This document shows positions 25,629 to 35,300 of a stretch of DNA of 64,000 bases, piece by piece (position 1 is the first letter of the stretch; each line of letters begins with the position of its first letter). Source of the stretch: Verrucomicrobiota bacterium (GTDB lineage: Bacteria; Verrucomicrobiota; Verrucomicrobiia; Limisphaerales; UBA1319); contig JAKLFB010000004.1 in assembly GCA_022711435.1 (NCBI GenBank), positions 159,153-223,152 on the forward strand. The letters run 5' to 3'. A program made the position numbers and the translations under genes. The notes under the pieces were generated by a model. The model saw nothing but the letters and a program-made list of their open reading frames with translations, was not told the DNA's origin and ran no database searches.

Positions 25629-27155
25629 ATGCCATCCCCTTCGCGATCCACAGTTCGTTCCGAGCGCCGCCCGATCGGCGCCGGCACGCATGCGGCAGCT
25701 CCGAGCCCGGGCGATGCCGCCGGCGCCCTCCCATGCTCGCGCCGCGCATTCCTCCGCCAGGGTGCGGCCGGCCTCAGCTTGCTCGCCGGTTCAATCCTGA
25801 CGCCGTCCGCGGCGTGGGGTGCCGCCAGCGTGCTGCCCCCCAGCCGGCGCGTCGCCGTCGGATTGATCGGCATCGGCGCCATGGGCTCCGGCCATCTCCG
25901 CCGCCTGGTCGCCGACCCCGGATTCCAGGTCGTTGGCGTGTGCGACACCGACCGCCAGCGGCGAGAGTCGGCCCGGACGATCGTCGACGAGCGATACGCC
26001 ACCGATCGCACCCGGGGGACCTATCGCGGCTGCACAGCCTACAACGATTACCGCGACTTGGTGGCCCGCGCCGATCTGGACGCTGTCCTTATCGCCACGC
26101 CCGACCACTGGCATGCCCTCCAGTCCATCGATGCCGCCAAGGCCGGCAAGGACGTCTATTGCGAGAAGCCCATTTCCCTGACCATCGACGAAGGCCGCCG
26201 GGTGGTCGACGCCGTCCGGCGATACCAGCGCGTCTTTCAGACAGGCACTCAATACCGGTCGATCCCCACCATCCGCCACATCTGCCGTTTCATCCGCGAG
26301 GGCGGCCTGGGCCGGGTGCAGTCCGTGTTCACTCTCTTCAATAACCTGGCATCGTTCATGGGCGCCGGCCGCTTCAAACCCTACGAGGCAATCCTCAATG
26401 TCGACCGATGCGGCGCCTCGTATGTCCCCCTGGATTTCCCGCTGCCGGCCGCGCCGGTCCCGGAGGGTCTGGACTGGGACCTGTGGGTGGGGCCGGCCGC
26501 TTGGCGACCCTATCACCCCCTCTACCATATCAACCCGAGCCCCGGCGTCGTCCCATGGTCATTCTGCGATTCCTTCGGCGCGACATCGCTGACATGGCAC
26601 CTGGCGCATTCGGCCGACGTCATCCAGTTCGCCCTCGGCGAGGAGCGGAGCGGCCCGGTCGAGATCATCCATCCTTCCAGCGGGGAGTTCCCCACGCTGA
26701 CCTGCCGCTACGCCTGCGGAGCCCGGCTGCACTTCGTCGATCACTGGGGCATGGTCAAGGACCTCTACCACGCCGTCCCTGCCGACGCCCGCCTCGCGGG
26801 CAACTTCGGAGGCGTGTTCGTGGGCGAGCGCGGCTGGATCACCACGATGAGCACCGGGGGGCAAGTCGAAGGAGGCCCCGATGCCCTCTTCTCCGCCCTG
26901 AACCTGCCCACCCGCGAGGTCAACATCGGCTCCAATGACCACCACGCCAACTGGCTCGAATCCATGCGGCGCCGGACCATGCCCAGCTGCGACGAGGAGC
27001 TCGGCCACCGCACTGCTTCGCTCGGCCACCTCGCCAACATCGCCTGCACAACCGGCCGATCGCTGCGATGGGATCCTGTTCTCGAGTCCTTCCCCAGCGG
27101 CGCTGCCGCCAATCGCCTCCGCGCCCGCACCATGCGCCCGCCCTGGCGGATATGA
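25629..27155 (+). CDS. Gfo/Idh/MocA-family oxidoreductase, Tat-exported
   Basis: A 508-residue protein from the ATG at 25629. An upstream in-frame start at 25602 would lie inside the repeat element. A twin-arginine leader CSRRAFLRQGAAGLSLLAGS (residues about 40-60) precedes the Rossmann fold, which begins RVAVGLIGIGAMGSGHLRRL. The family motif CEKPISLTIDEGRRVVDA (near residue 180) carries the catalytic-region Lys of EKP. The C-terminal alpha/beta domain spans about 195-490. It presumably oxidises or epimerises a sugar with tightly bound NAD(P) in the periplasm, as in glucose-fructose oxidoreductase-type enzymes. It is the first gene of a four-gene unit; its stop overlaps the next ATG (ATGA). 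Confidence 0.85.
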   Translation: MPSPSRSTVRSERRPIGAGTHAAAPSPGDAAGALPCSRRAFLRQGAAGLSLLAGSILTPSAAWGAASVLPPSRRVAVGLIGIGAMGSGHLRRLVADPGFQVVGVCDTDRQRRESARTIVDERYATDRTRGTYRGCTAYNDYRDLVARADLDAVLIATPDHWHALQSIDAAKAGKDVYCEKPISLTIDEGRRVVDAVRRYQRVFQTGTQYRSIPTIRHICRFIREGGLGRVQSVFTLFNNLASFMGAGRFKPYEAILNVDRCGASYVPLDFPLPAAPVPEGLDWDLWVGPAAWRPYHPLYHINPSPGVVPWSFCDSFGATSLTWHLAHSADVIQFALGEERSGPVEIIHPSSGEFPTLTCRYACGARLHFVDHWGMVKDLYHAVPADARLAGNFGGVFVGERGWITTMSTGGQVEGGPDALFSALNLPTREVNIGSNDHHANWLESMRRRTMPSCDEELGHRTASLGHLANIACTTGRSLRWDPVLESFPSGAAANRLRARTMRPPWRI

Positions 27156-29002
27156 GACTCTCGCTTTTTATGAATCGCCCGCTCCGACCCGAGAGACCGC
27201 CTCGCATGAAAGCGGACGCTGCAGGCCGGCACCCCGCTCCCACGGCTCGCGCGTGCCAGCGCCCATCCCTGAACAGGAGGATCTGCCTGGCGATGCTCGG
27301 CCTCGCCATCGCGCTCCCGCAAGGGTTCATCGATCCTCTGGACGCCGCCCCCAATCCATCCCCGCCTGCTTTCCTCGTGCCCGAGGCCGATCGCGGCCGA
27401 ATCGATTCCGCCCTTCCCGATCGCGCGCCCGCCCAGCCCGCCCGGCCGCGCCGGCTGCTGATCTTCGAGCGCAATGTCGGTTATGGCGGACATCCCTCGA
27501 TCGCCCACGCCAGCCTGGCCTTCCGCCGGATGGGGGAGAAGCTCGACGCGTATGCCGCGGTCACCAGCCAGGATCCGGCCGTATTCGAGCGGGCCCGCCT
27601 CGCCCAGTTCGACGCCGTCCTGTTCAACAACACGGTCGGCAACCTCTTCACCAACGCCGATCTCAGGCAGAACCTGGCCGACTTTGTCTGTGGAGGTGGA
27701 GGGCTGATGGGCCTGCATGGCGCCTCCGTCGCCTTCACCCGGTGGCCTGGCGCCATCGAGGATTGGCCCGAGTTCGGCCGCATGCTGGGCGCCCGCGGCG
27801 CCAATCACCGCGACAGCACCGAGCCCGTCTTCGTGAAGGTTGAGGACATGGCGCATCCGCTGACCCGGATGTTCGACAGCCGGGGCTTCGAATACCGCGA
27901 TGAGTTCTTCCGGTTCCATGAGGTCTACTCGCGCCAGAAAGTGCGCGTGCTCCTCAGCATCGACACCGGCAGGACCGACCTGAACCAAGGCGCGCCTCGG
28001 GGCAACTGCCTGCGCGCCGACCATGATTATGCGCTGGCCTGGATCCGGCAATACGGCCGAGGCAGGGTGTTCTACAGCACCATCGCCCATAATCCCTACG
28101 TCTTCTGGGACCGCTCCATGCTCGAGTTCTATCTCCATGCCATCCAGTTCGCGCTCGGCGATCTCGATGCCTCGACACTGCCCAGCGCGCGCATCACCCC
28201 CGCCGCGCTCGCCCAGGATAAGCTCGGTTGGGGCATCGCCTTCGATCCCCGCACCCGCCCCCCCGCCTCCCTGTTTGAAGCGATCGACCGGACGGCCGCC
28301 CTCGGCCTGTCGCACCTGGTCGCCTCGGACTGGCTGCCCATCGCGCCCGGCCGCCTCGGGAGATTCGATGCCCGCCTCCCGGCCGACGATCGGCTCTCCA
28401 TCCGGCTGAAACTCGACGACGCCGGCGTCCGGATCCTGGCCTGGCGCATCGACCGCGCGCCCGCCGATCCTGCGGATTGGCCGTCGATCTTCCAGTTCGC
28501 GCGGAACCTCGGGATCGAATCGCTGATCGTCGAGCCTCCACTGGAATCCCTGAAGGCGCTCGAGTCCTTGTGCGCCGCGCATGGCATGCAATTGGCGATT
28601 CCGATCCACAAGCATGCCTCCGCTCCCGCGTTTCGATCCCTCGAAGGTTTCCTCGAAACCTGTCCCGCCGACATGCGTCACCTGGGCGTGTGGGCTGGCA
28701 TCGAGCAGTGGGCGGCTTCCGGCATCGATCCGGTCCGCGCCGTCCAACGGATCGGCCGCCGGCTCTTCATCGTGGCTCTGCCTCCAAGCCTCGCGTCTCG
28801 ATCCGACGGTGCAGACGCCCTCGCGTCTCTGGTGCGCGCCATGGCCGCCCAATTCCATCGGGTCGGAATCCGCCCGATCCTGTTCGCTCTCGATCCGGCC
28901 TGGGATGCCACAGGGCCGGAGCCCGATCCCGCGACCGGCATTCGCTTCCTCGAAACGCTCAGCCTCGATCTGGCAGCTTCTTCGACTCGAACCACCCCAT
29001 GA
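27152..29002 (+). CDS. ThuA domain fused to TIM-barrel (epimerase-like) domain
   Basis: A 616-residue protein. The ATG at 27152 overlaps the preceding stop. A later start at M47-M76 is possible, since the hydrophobic segment RRICLAMLGLAIALPQG lies near residues 42-58 behind a long basic stretch. Residues about 95-340 form a ThuA (trehalose-utilisation) class-I-glutamine-amidotransferase-like fold: GYGGHPSIAHASLAF, DFVCGGGGLMGLHGASVAFT, YGRGRVFYSTIAHNPYVFWD. Residues 360-610 form a degenerate TIM barrel of the sugar isomerase/epimerase type (LGWGIAFDPR, LSIRLKLDDAGVRILAWRID). ThuA proteins are linked to disaccharide metabolism, often beside Gfo/Idh enzymes that make 3-keto sugars. No free Cys nucleophile elbow is evident. 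Confidence 0.75.
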   Translation: MRLSLFMNRPLRPERPPRMKADAAGRHPAPTARACQRPSLNRRICLAMLGLAIALPQGFIDPLDAAPNPSPPAFLVPEADRGRIDSALPDRAPAQPARPRRLLIFERNVGYGGHPSIAHASLAFRRMGEKLDAYAAVTSQDPAVFERARLAQFDAVLFNNTVGNLFTNADLRQNLADFVCGGGGLMGLHGASVAFTRWPGAIEDWPEFGRMLGARGANHRDSTEPVFVKVEDMAHPLTRMFDSRGFEYRDEFFRFHEVYSRQKVRVLLSIDTGRTDLNQGAPRGNCLRADHDYALAWIRQYGRGRVFYSTIAHNPYVFWDRSMLEFYLHAIQFALGDLDASTLPSARITPAALAQDKLGWGIAFDPRTRPPASLFEAIDRTAALGLSHLVASDWLPIAPGRLGRFDARLPADDRLSIRLKLDDAGVRILAWRIDRAPADPADWPSIFQFARNLGIESLIVEPPLESLKALESLCAAHGMQLAIPIHKHASAPAFRSLEGFLETCPADMRHLGVWAGIEQWAASGIDPVRAVQRIGRRLFIVALPPSLASRSDGADALASLVRAMAAQFHRVGIRPILFALDPAWDATGPEPDPATGIRFLETLSLDLAASSTRTTP

Positions 29003-29784
29003 ACCCCCCGCCAATCCCAACACTATCCACGCTGGCGCAGGCGGCTGCCGCTCCGGCTTCACCCTCGCCTGCAGCCCCCGCCGACCAGGCGCTTTCCGCT
29101 CTTGCAGCCTATGACCTCGGCTCAAGCCGCGCCGCGCTTCTCCCTCTGGATGAGGCCGTCCGCGCCGCGCTGGCCAATCCCGATGCCTGCCGCCGATTGG
29201 AGTCCAGGCTGCTGGGGCTCCTGGATGCGAAACCCTCCTCCGCCGCCGCCGAATATGTGTGCGCCAAACTCGGCTTGATCGGATCTGCCGCCACCGTGCC
29301 TGCCCTGGCGCGCCTGCTGGGCAACCCCGCTGTCGGCCACGCGGCCCGAACCGCCCTGACCGCCCTTCCCGGCCCCGAAGCCAGCCGGGCGCTCCGCGAT
29401 TCCTTGCCCCGGCTGACAGGCCGCGAGCGCATCGGCGTCCTGCATTCCCTGGGCCAGCGCCGCGACACCGCCAGCATCCCCCTGCTCGAACCCATGCTTT
29501 CCAGCGCCGATTCCGCAACGGCGGATGCCGCGGCGTATGCTCTGTGTGAAATCGGAGGCCCCGAAGCGGCCCGCGCGCTGCTGGCCGCCTTCGACCAAGC
29601 CGCCGCGAACGCGCGCCCTTCCCTGGCTGACGCATGCCTGGCCTGCGCCGAGCGATTGGCGGCTGCCGGCGATACCTCCACAGCTCGAGCCGTCTGCGAC
29701 CGTCTGTCCCAAGCCAGCCTGCCTCCCCATATCCACCAAGCCGCCCGCGCCGCCCAATCGAAACTCTCAACAGGTTCCTCATGA
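28999..29784 (+). CDS. HEAT-repeat protein
   Basis: A 261-residue Ala/Leu-rich helical protein whose ATG overlaps the ThuA stop (ATGA). Successive helical pairs such as YVCAKLGLIGSAATVPALAR, GVLHSLGQRRDTASIPLLE and AAAYALCEIGGPEAARALLA are HEAT repeats; about five are visible between residues 60 and 250. Repeats of this kind act as protein-binding scaffolds and are common next to Gfo/Idh and ThuA genes in PVC genomes. The N-terminal 40 residues are Ala/Pro-rich and may be a linker or degenerate leader. Its 3' end overlaps the epimerase start. The exact role is unknown. Confidence 0.75.
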   Translation: MNPPPIPTLSTLAQAAAAPASPSPAAPADQALSALAAYDLGSSRAALLPLDEAVRAALANPDACRRLESRLLGLLDAKPSSAAAEYVCAKLGLIGSAATVPALARLLGNPAVGHAARTALTALPGPEASRALRDSLPRLTGRERIGVLHSLGQRRDTASIPLLEPMLSSADSATADAAAYALCEIGGPEAARALLAAFDQAAANARPSLADACLACAERLAAAGDTSTARAVCDRLSQASLPPHIHQAARAAQSKLSTGSS

Positions 29785-30980
29785 ACAGCCATCCAAACAC
29801 ACCATGGTCCCGACGGCGTTTTCTCATGGCCGCCGGCGGCTCGATCCTGATCGCCGGTTGCCAGTCGCCTTCGGCAACCCGCCCGGCTGCCGCCCAGAAA
29901 GAGGCCGGCCCACGGCTCGGCCGCGCCCGTCCCGACCGGCTCCAGATGACGCTGCGCGAGTTCGATCTCCCCCTCCGGCATGCCTTCACCCTCTCCCGCG
30001 GATCCAAACGAACCGCGCGAACCCTGATCGTCGAGCTCGCCCAGGACGGCATGCGCGGATACGGCGAAGGGCCCGAGTCCACTTATTACGGCGCCTCCCT
30101 GGCCGCCATGCGCTCCGCCCTCGAGCGGGCCCGGCCTCAAATCGAATCCATGCGATGCGGCGATCCAGCCGAGTTCTGGCATCGGATCCGCCCCGCTTTC
30201 GAAAACCAGCCGTTCGGACTCTGCGCCCTGGACGAGGCCGCGCACGATCTCTGGGGCAAGCTCCGCGGGCAGCCGGTCTGGAAGCTCTGGGGCCTGGACT
30301 GCCATGCCGGACCGCCCTCCGACTACACCATCGGCATCGATACCATCGACGTCATGGTCGCCAAAATGAACGAGTTCCCCGGATGGCCGGTCTACAAGAT
30401 CAAGCTGGGCACCCCCCACGATGTCGATATCATCCGGGCCTTGCGCCAGCACACCCGGGCCGTGTTCCGCGTCGATGCCAACGCGGGCTGGACCCCCGAG
30501 GAAACCCTCCGCAAAGCCCCCGCCCTGAAAGCCCTGGGCGTCGAGTTCATCGAACAGCCCCTGCCGCCCGATGACTGGGCCGGCATGAAAGAGATCTTCC
30601 CCCGCTGCACCCTCCCGATCATCGCCGACGAAAGCTGCCTTGCCGAGCCCGACGTCGACCGCTGCGCCGATTGCTTTCACGGCGTCAACATCAAGCTGGT
30701 CAAATGCGGCGGCATCACGCCCGCCCGCCGCATGATCGCCCGCGCCCGCCAGCTCGACCTCAAAGTGATGATCGGTTGCATGACCGAATCCACCGTCGGC
30801 ATCTCCGCTATCGCCCAGCTGCGCCCCCTGCTCGATTACGCGGACACGGACGGCGCGCTGCTGCTGGCCAAAGACATCGCCACCGGCGTCCGGATCGACC
30901 GCGGCCGATTCGTCTACCCCAAGGTCAACGGCTGCGGCGTCCGCCTCCTCCGATCTGCCAGAACGCAGCCGCCGGTGTAG
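29781..30980 (+). CDS. Dipeptide epimerase-like enolase-superfamily protein, Tat/lipoprotein leader
   Basis: A 399-residue protein whose ATG overlaps the preceding stop. Its leader carries twin arginines and a lipobox-like Cys (WSRRRFLMAAGGSILIAGC). The rest is a muconate-lactonising/enolase-superfamily barrel: LRHAFTLSRGSKRTARTLIV capping domain, the catalytic KxK region VYKIKLGTPHD, then metal ligands in FRVDANAGWTPEE, EFIEQPLPPDD and IIADESCL, and IKLVKCGG as the second base Lys. The order fits L-Ala-D/L-Glu and related dipeptide epimerases. Export is unusual for this family and suggests the whole operon works in the periplasm. The sequence just past the stop carries an attC-like half-site. 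Confidence 0.8.
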   Translation: MNSHPNTPWSRRRFLMAAGGSILIAGCQSPSATRPAAAQKEAGPRLGRARPDRLQMTLREFDLPLRHAFTLSRGSKRTARTLIVELAQDGMRGYGEGPESTYYGASLAAMRSALERARPQIESMRCGDPAEFWHRIRPAFENQPFGLCALDEAAHDLWGKLRGQPVWKLWGLDCHAGPPSDYTIGIDTIDVMVAKMNEFPGWPVYKIKLGTPHDVDIIRALRQHTRAVFRVDANAGWTPEETLRKAPALKALGVEFIEQPLPPDDWAGMKEIFPRCTLPIIADESCLAEPDVDRCADCFHGVNIKLVKCGGITPARRMIARARQLDLKVMIGCMTESTVGISAIAQLRPLLDYADTDGALLLAKDIATGVRIDRGRFVYPKVNGCGVRLLRSARTQPPV

Positions 30981-31006
30981 CGCACCGCTGAACTCTATCG
31001 TTCGGC
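30975..31006 (+). other. Degenerate attC right half-site
   Basis: GTGTAGCGCACC, then CTGAACTCTATC, then the core GTTCGGC (31000-31006) and AAC before the next ATG. It resembles the right arm of the better attC at 31932-32027, which ends CTGATCGTTCGGCGAC. The matching left arm is not visible, so this may be the first cassette boundary of a cassette cluster. Confidence 0.4.
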
Positions 31007-31009
31007 AAC

Positions 31010-31363
31010 ATGAAAGCGCGGCGCAAGATTGTGATCGGTGTGACTTTCATGTTTCTGCTCGTAACCATCGCAGCGATTTGTGTGGCCATTCCGGAACTCC
31101 GGAAGCTTGAGGAGTTTCGCATTGCCGAGTCCGTGAAAGGCTATTGCGCGAGCTTGCACGATTTTCAGAAGGAGCACGGTCGGTATCCAGCGGATGAGGC
31201 CGAGATTGTGGCGTTCTTCCGCATTGAAGCAGGGACGGCACCTGTTCTTTATGTGCCACCGCATGACGACAGGGCAGATGAGCCGATTCTGTGGTGGAAG
31301 GAGAAGACCAAATCGGGTGTGACCGTTGGTATCACAGAGGCCGGTGAGATTGTGAAGGGATGA
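31010..31363 (+). CDS. Small single-pass membrane protein, possible integron cassette gene
   Basis: I do not recognise a family. The 117-residue protein has a basic start and one transmembrane helix (VIGVTFMFLLVTIAAICVAI, residues 8-27), then a soluble part containing HDFQKEHGRYPADEAEIVAF. The phrase GRYPADEAE is reminiscent of pseudopilin or DUF-type periplasmic helices that follow a single N-terminal anchor. G+C is clearly lower than the flanking genes. The ATG lies three bases after a GTTCGGC core, the usual layout for a gene cassette. No function assigned. Confidence 0.6.
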   Translation: MKARRKIVIGVTFMFLLVTIAAICVAIPELRKLEEFRIAESVKGYCASLHDFQKEHGRYPADEAEIVAFFRIEAGTAPVLYVPPHDDRADEPILWWKEKTKSGVTVGITEAGEIVKG

Positions 31364-31439
31364 AGCCGAAAAAAATCACTGCACCGAAGGCGGGCGGGCT
31401 ACGTTTGAGATAATAGATACTGTTCGACGCTCTGACACC

Positions 31440-32018
31440 ATGGGACTGCTCGCCAAAATCTTCGGTGCTGTGCCGCGAGAAGAAATGAGCGGTATCCGTC
31501 TGGACATGACGCGTCCGTTTTGGGAGGTAGCCGGAGAGGCCGACTTTCCATCGCTTCTCACGGCGCTCCCAGATCTGCTTCCCGAAGAGTGCCTTCTTTA
31601 CTTCGAGGGAGGATCGCCGAACGGCGAGCTTCTGGAGTTTCTGCGAGCGCATGGAGTCCCTGAGCGTGCCCATGTCGCCTACGGGACCATCTGGCCCAAG
31701 CCGACAGCCTTTCACCTTCCAGCCACGCCGGAGACGATGAGTCGTTTGGCCGAGTTGACGCGTTCATGTGCTTATCCAGAACTCGCGATTCACTTCCACG
31801 TTTGCCGCGGCCAGTCCGTTCTTCTGGAGTGGCACGATGCATTCACTCAGCCGATGCTGCTCTCTGGTGAATTCCCGGAGCAGCGAGTCAGGACATTTGC
31901 GGAGAGACTGCACATGTCATACAAAAAGGGCGTCGAACCAGGTGCTCCACCGAATGGCGGCCCCGATGCGCAGCTTGGCAATTCGGGCGCCACGGAGTGG
32001 CCGCCATCGGCGAGCTGA
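31440..32018 (+). CDS. Hypothetical protein, integron cassette gene
   Basis: A 192-residue soluble protein with no signal peptide and no family I can name. Its first 155 residues (MGLLAKIFGAVPREE, EECLLYFEGGSPNGELLEFL, ELAIHFHVCRGQSVLLEWH) look like a compact alpha/beta domain. The last 30 residues are read through an attC site (31932-32027), so the stop lies inside the recombination site. This is common for cassette genes. The gene stands alone with its attC and is transcribed in the direction expected for a cassette. Codon use and G+C are lower than in the flanking glycosidase genes. Confidence 0.65.
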   Translation: MGLLAKIFGAVPREEMSGIRLDMTRPFWEVAGEADFPSLLTALPDLLPEECLLYFEGGSPNGELLEFLRAHGVPERAHVAYGTIWPKPTAFHLPATPETMSRLAELTRSCAYPELAIHFHVCRGQSVLLEWHDAFTQPMLLSGEFPEQRVRTFAERLHMSYKKGVEPGAPPNGGPDAQLGNSGATEWPPSAS

Positions 32019-32027
32019 TCGTTCGGC
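31932..32027 (+). other. Integron attC recombination site
   Basis: Left core GTCGAAC (31932-31938) pairs with right core GTTCGGC (32021-32027) with one mismatch. Inside, CCGAATGGCGGCC (31950-31962) pairs with GGCCGCCATCGG (31999-32010), leaving one unpaired A on the left arm. GCTC on the left arm also pairs with GAGC on the right arm. This imperfect long hairpin with extrahelical bases, an overlapping cassette stop codon and a downstream gene start is the attC architecture. Confidence 0.75.
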
Positions 32028-32066
32028 GACCTTGCGCGCCGGGTGATTCTCTCTCATACCATTCCC

Positions 32067-32291
32067 ATGCGAAGAATCAGCAAACGCGAGTTCAGCGTCA
32101 TCGTCGAGCGCGACCAGGAGGGCTACTATGTGGCCAGCGTCCCGGAGTTGCCGGGCCGCCATACACAAGCGCGCTCGCTCGACAAGCTCATGGACCGGAT
32201 TCGCGAGGCGATCGCATTGTGCCTGGAGGTTGAGCAGGATGTTCGAGCCGCCACGGAGTTTGTCGGGGTGCAGCTTTTGACCGCAAGCTGA
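32067..32291 (+). CDS. HicB-family antitoxin-like protein (orphan)
   Basis: A 74-residue protein matching the UPF0150/HicB fold: RDQEGYYVASVPELPGRHTQ followed by ARSLDKLMDRIREAIALCLE. In HicAB systems this domain binds and neutralises the HicA mRNA interferase. No HicA-like double-stranded RNA-binding protein lies on either side, so this is an orphan. The usual C-terminal helix-turn-helix or ribbon domain is also absent. It follows the attC site by 39 bp, so it is probably the next cassette gene. Its own attC is missing because the convergent giant gene's 3' end begins 15 bp later. The start at 32067 is preferred to the GTG at 32043. Confidence 0.75.
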   Translation: MRRISKREFSVIVERDQEGYYVASVPELPGRHTQARSLDKLMDRIREAIALCLEVEQDVRAATEFVGVQLLTAS

Positions 32292-32306
32292 CCGCCTGGC
32301 AACGGA

Positions 32307-35300
32307 TCACGGCGGGAGTTGCAGGAGAAAGAATCGGCTCTCGTTCGAGACAATGTCCGCCGTGTAGGGAGGAACGGGCGGAGGGGTGATGTCGTTCCAT
32401 GGACCGCGTATGGATCCCGCCCATTTCAGCCAGCCAGCGCCGGTCCAGTTCAGGGTGATCCGGTCTTCCAAGGCCTCGAACAAGGAAAAACGCAAGGGGC
32501 CAAGAGAGGCCACCTCGGCCTCGTTCAGGGCCCGGTTGTAGATCCGGACGTCGTCAATCCGACCGTCGAATGGAGTGCCGCCGCCCGGACGATCTCCGAT
32601 GGCAACGTTCAGGCTCGAGTTGTACTGGACTGCGGGAACGCCCGCCGTCAGGGCACGGTCCAGGATGCCGTTGGTGTAGATCCGGAGAGCGACGCCGGGC
32701 TCGTAGGTCCCCGCCAGGTGGATCCATTGGCCCATCGGCAATGCCCCGGTGCTGGTGACGTAGAAAAGATAGCTGGCGTCCCGGGCAATCTGGAACGACG
32801 CATAGCGCCCGCTTTCGACGTTGAGCGACCAGCCGCGGCTGCCGCCGGCCCCTTGCTTGTTCACGATGCGCCCATTCGAGGAGAAGGAATCGATCCGGAC
32901 CCAGGCGGCCAGGGTCATCGCGCCAGTCAGGCGCAGATGAGCCGGATTGCCAAGGTCAACCCGGTCGTTGACACCATCGAAATCGAGCGCGCCGCCGTAT
33001 CGCCCATCGGTCCAGACCGGGCTGTTCACGAGGGCGCCGATCACGCCGTAGGAGGTGGCATCCACGGCCGTGGCCCCCGCGCGCTCGTCGAGTTTCCAAT
33101 GGCCGATCAACGCATCCGGGCCGCCGCCGTTGGTGGCGCAGACCGTGACCAGAACGCGGCGGTAAGCGGTGAGCGGAGGCGATCCGTTGTCGGTGACCGC
33201 CAGGATGCAATGGAGAGGCCGGACGTCGGCGGTGCCGGGTGCCGCGAAGCTCGCGGCAGATCCGCTGGCGTTGCTGATCACGATGCCATCCGGTGTGCGC
33301 CCGGCGTCCGGATAGAAAAACCAGGAGCAGGAAAGATCGTGCCCGTCCGGATCCCACGATCCGGCGGCATCGAGCCGCACAACGGCCCCCGTCGAGACGG
33401 TTAGCGAGAGGATGGCGCGCGAGCCGTCGTCGTTGACGAACGCGATCGGGGGATGGTTTGCCTGGCTGGGCGGCTCGACACACCAGTCCATTCGCGCCTG
33501 GAAATGCCTCTGAAAAGCCGGCCGCCATCGCGCAACCGTGTAGCGCTCGTTGGCGCCGCCGAAACCCGGGCCTTCGATCGCGTCCTGGGCGCCAACGAAC
33601 ACCTGGTTGCTGGCGAACAGGAAACGCCCACCCCAGCCGCCCCAGTCGGGGTGGAACGGATCGTTCAGGCCGTGGGGCAGCACGTAGAGATACGACGGCG
33701 TGTCCCCCTCCTTCATGCCGGGAACCCCGTCCCCATCCTGGGGATACTGCGCGCCGAGCGGGCCGTGGCCCGCGCGGATGTTGGCGTTGATCCAGTCGCG
33801 GTTCTGCAACGACGAGTCGCCGGTCTGGTATTGACCGCGGAACACCTGGTGCTCCCGGGCGAGCCCCGACCCATCGTCGATCCAGAACAGGGCGGGAAAG
33901 GCCGCGCGGATCTCGGCTCCGTGGCCGTCCTGGTCTGTGATCGCATGCACGCGCAGTCGGGAAACGAACGCCGCGACGTCTGCCGCCGAACGATCCTGCT
34001 GGACGCGCCACAGGGCCTGAGCCAGTTCGCGCGAGCCGCCCCAGATGACAATCCAGAGCGGACGCGGATCGTCGGCATCTGCCGCAGCAATGATGCGGCT
34101 CGATGCCGGCGTGTCGGCGCCTTCGCCAACGACCGATGGATCGCCATGGCCGGTTCGGATTCGATCCCGCAGATAGGATTCGGTGGGCCAGCCGGAGGCA
34201 TGCATGACGAGGTTCGAGATCACTTGGCCATAGGCCTGGACGCTGTTCGTGATCAGTTGCGGCATCGTGTCGTGGCCGTGGCCCATCCGGCTGGTGGCCA
34301 GCAACCCTTCGACCTCGAACTCGTTCGCATGCGCCAGCAGGCGCACCATGGATTGCTGGTCGTCGGCATCGCCGCCGATGTCGGTCAGCACCATCAGCCG
34401 CGGCTTGGCTTCGGTCAGCCGCAATACCCAGTCGCCCGCCGCGGGCGGCGCCAGGGTCTGCACACCCCCCGCCGGAATCGCTTCGGCAATGGGAAGCTGC
34501 AGGTTGCGGACGGGATCGAACCAGTGGCCGCGCATTGGCCGCGGAAACGAAGTCATGTCGATCTGGATCGGAGAGGCGTTGGGCAGATACGCCACGGCGA
34601 GGTCGCCCGCGGCCGACCGGGCAAGCGTCATCTGGTTCGTGCTGGCTGCCGCCTGGTTCCGGATGAGCCCGTGCGCAGGCTCAAGCCGCCACCACTCGAT
34701 CCCGGCAAAGAAATCGTGCAGGTATCGCATCTGCATCGAGGATGGATAATCGATGGCCTTGGACCAGTGGTAAGCCTGGGCGGGGTCGGTCTGCCAATTC
34801 CAGATGCCATGGGCGCCGTAGGTGTACCCGAGCGCACCCGAGGTCCAGCTCAGATAGCCGAGCGACCGGGCGTCTCGCGGCGTTCCGAGGTACTTGGCCG
34901 CCATGCCGGCTGTGGTGCCGTTGGCGTCGTAATAGGCTTCGAGGTTGATCACCGGCTTGTGAGGGGCGCGGCTGTAAAGAGCAAGGTTCCATTGGATGGC
35001 GTGAGCGGCGCACTTGGCGCGGTCGCCGTTATTGTGCCCGCTCTGACAGCCCGAGAAATCGAGGTAGCCCTGGTTGTAATAGCTTTGGGCGGCGTCGATG
35101 CTCGTCCCGACATGCTGGGTGATCAAATGAACCGCCGTGGCAGCGCGGACCTCCTCGCCCACCCCGTCGCCCAAACTCATGTAAGGGCTGTCGAAGCTGG
35201 GAGAGAACACCACGAAATTGCCGAATAGACGCGCCACCGCGTTCCGGGCGAACAGCCGTGCATCGGCCTCGGACGGGTAGCGCGAGACCGGCTCCATCAA

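Noticed and set aside
26765..30082. 1105-residue open frame on the minus strand
   Set aside because: Antisense to three genes of a four-gene ATGA-linked operon; composition is Arg/Gly/Ala-rich shadow sequence without motifs.
31422..31428. GTTCGAC as a further attC core between the two small cassette-like genes
   Set aside because: No left arm able to pair with it was found within 120 bp, so it was not called as a site.
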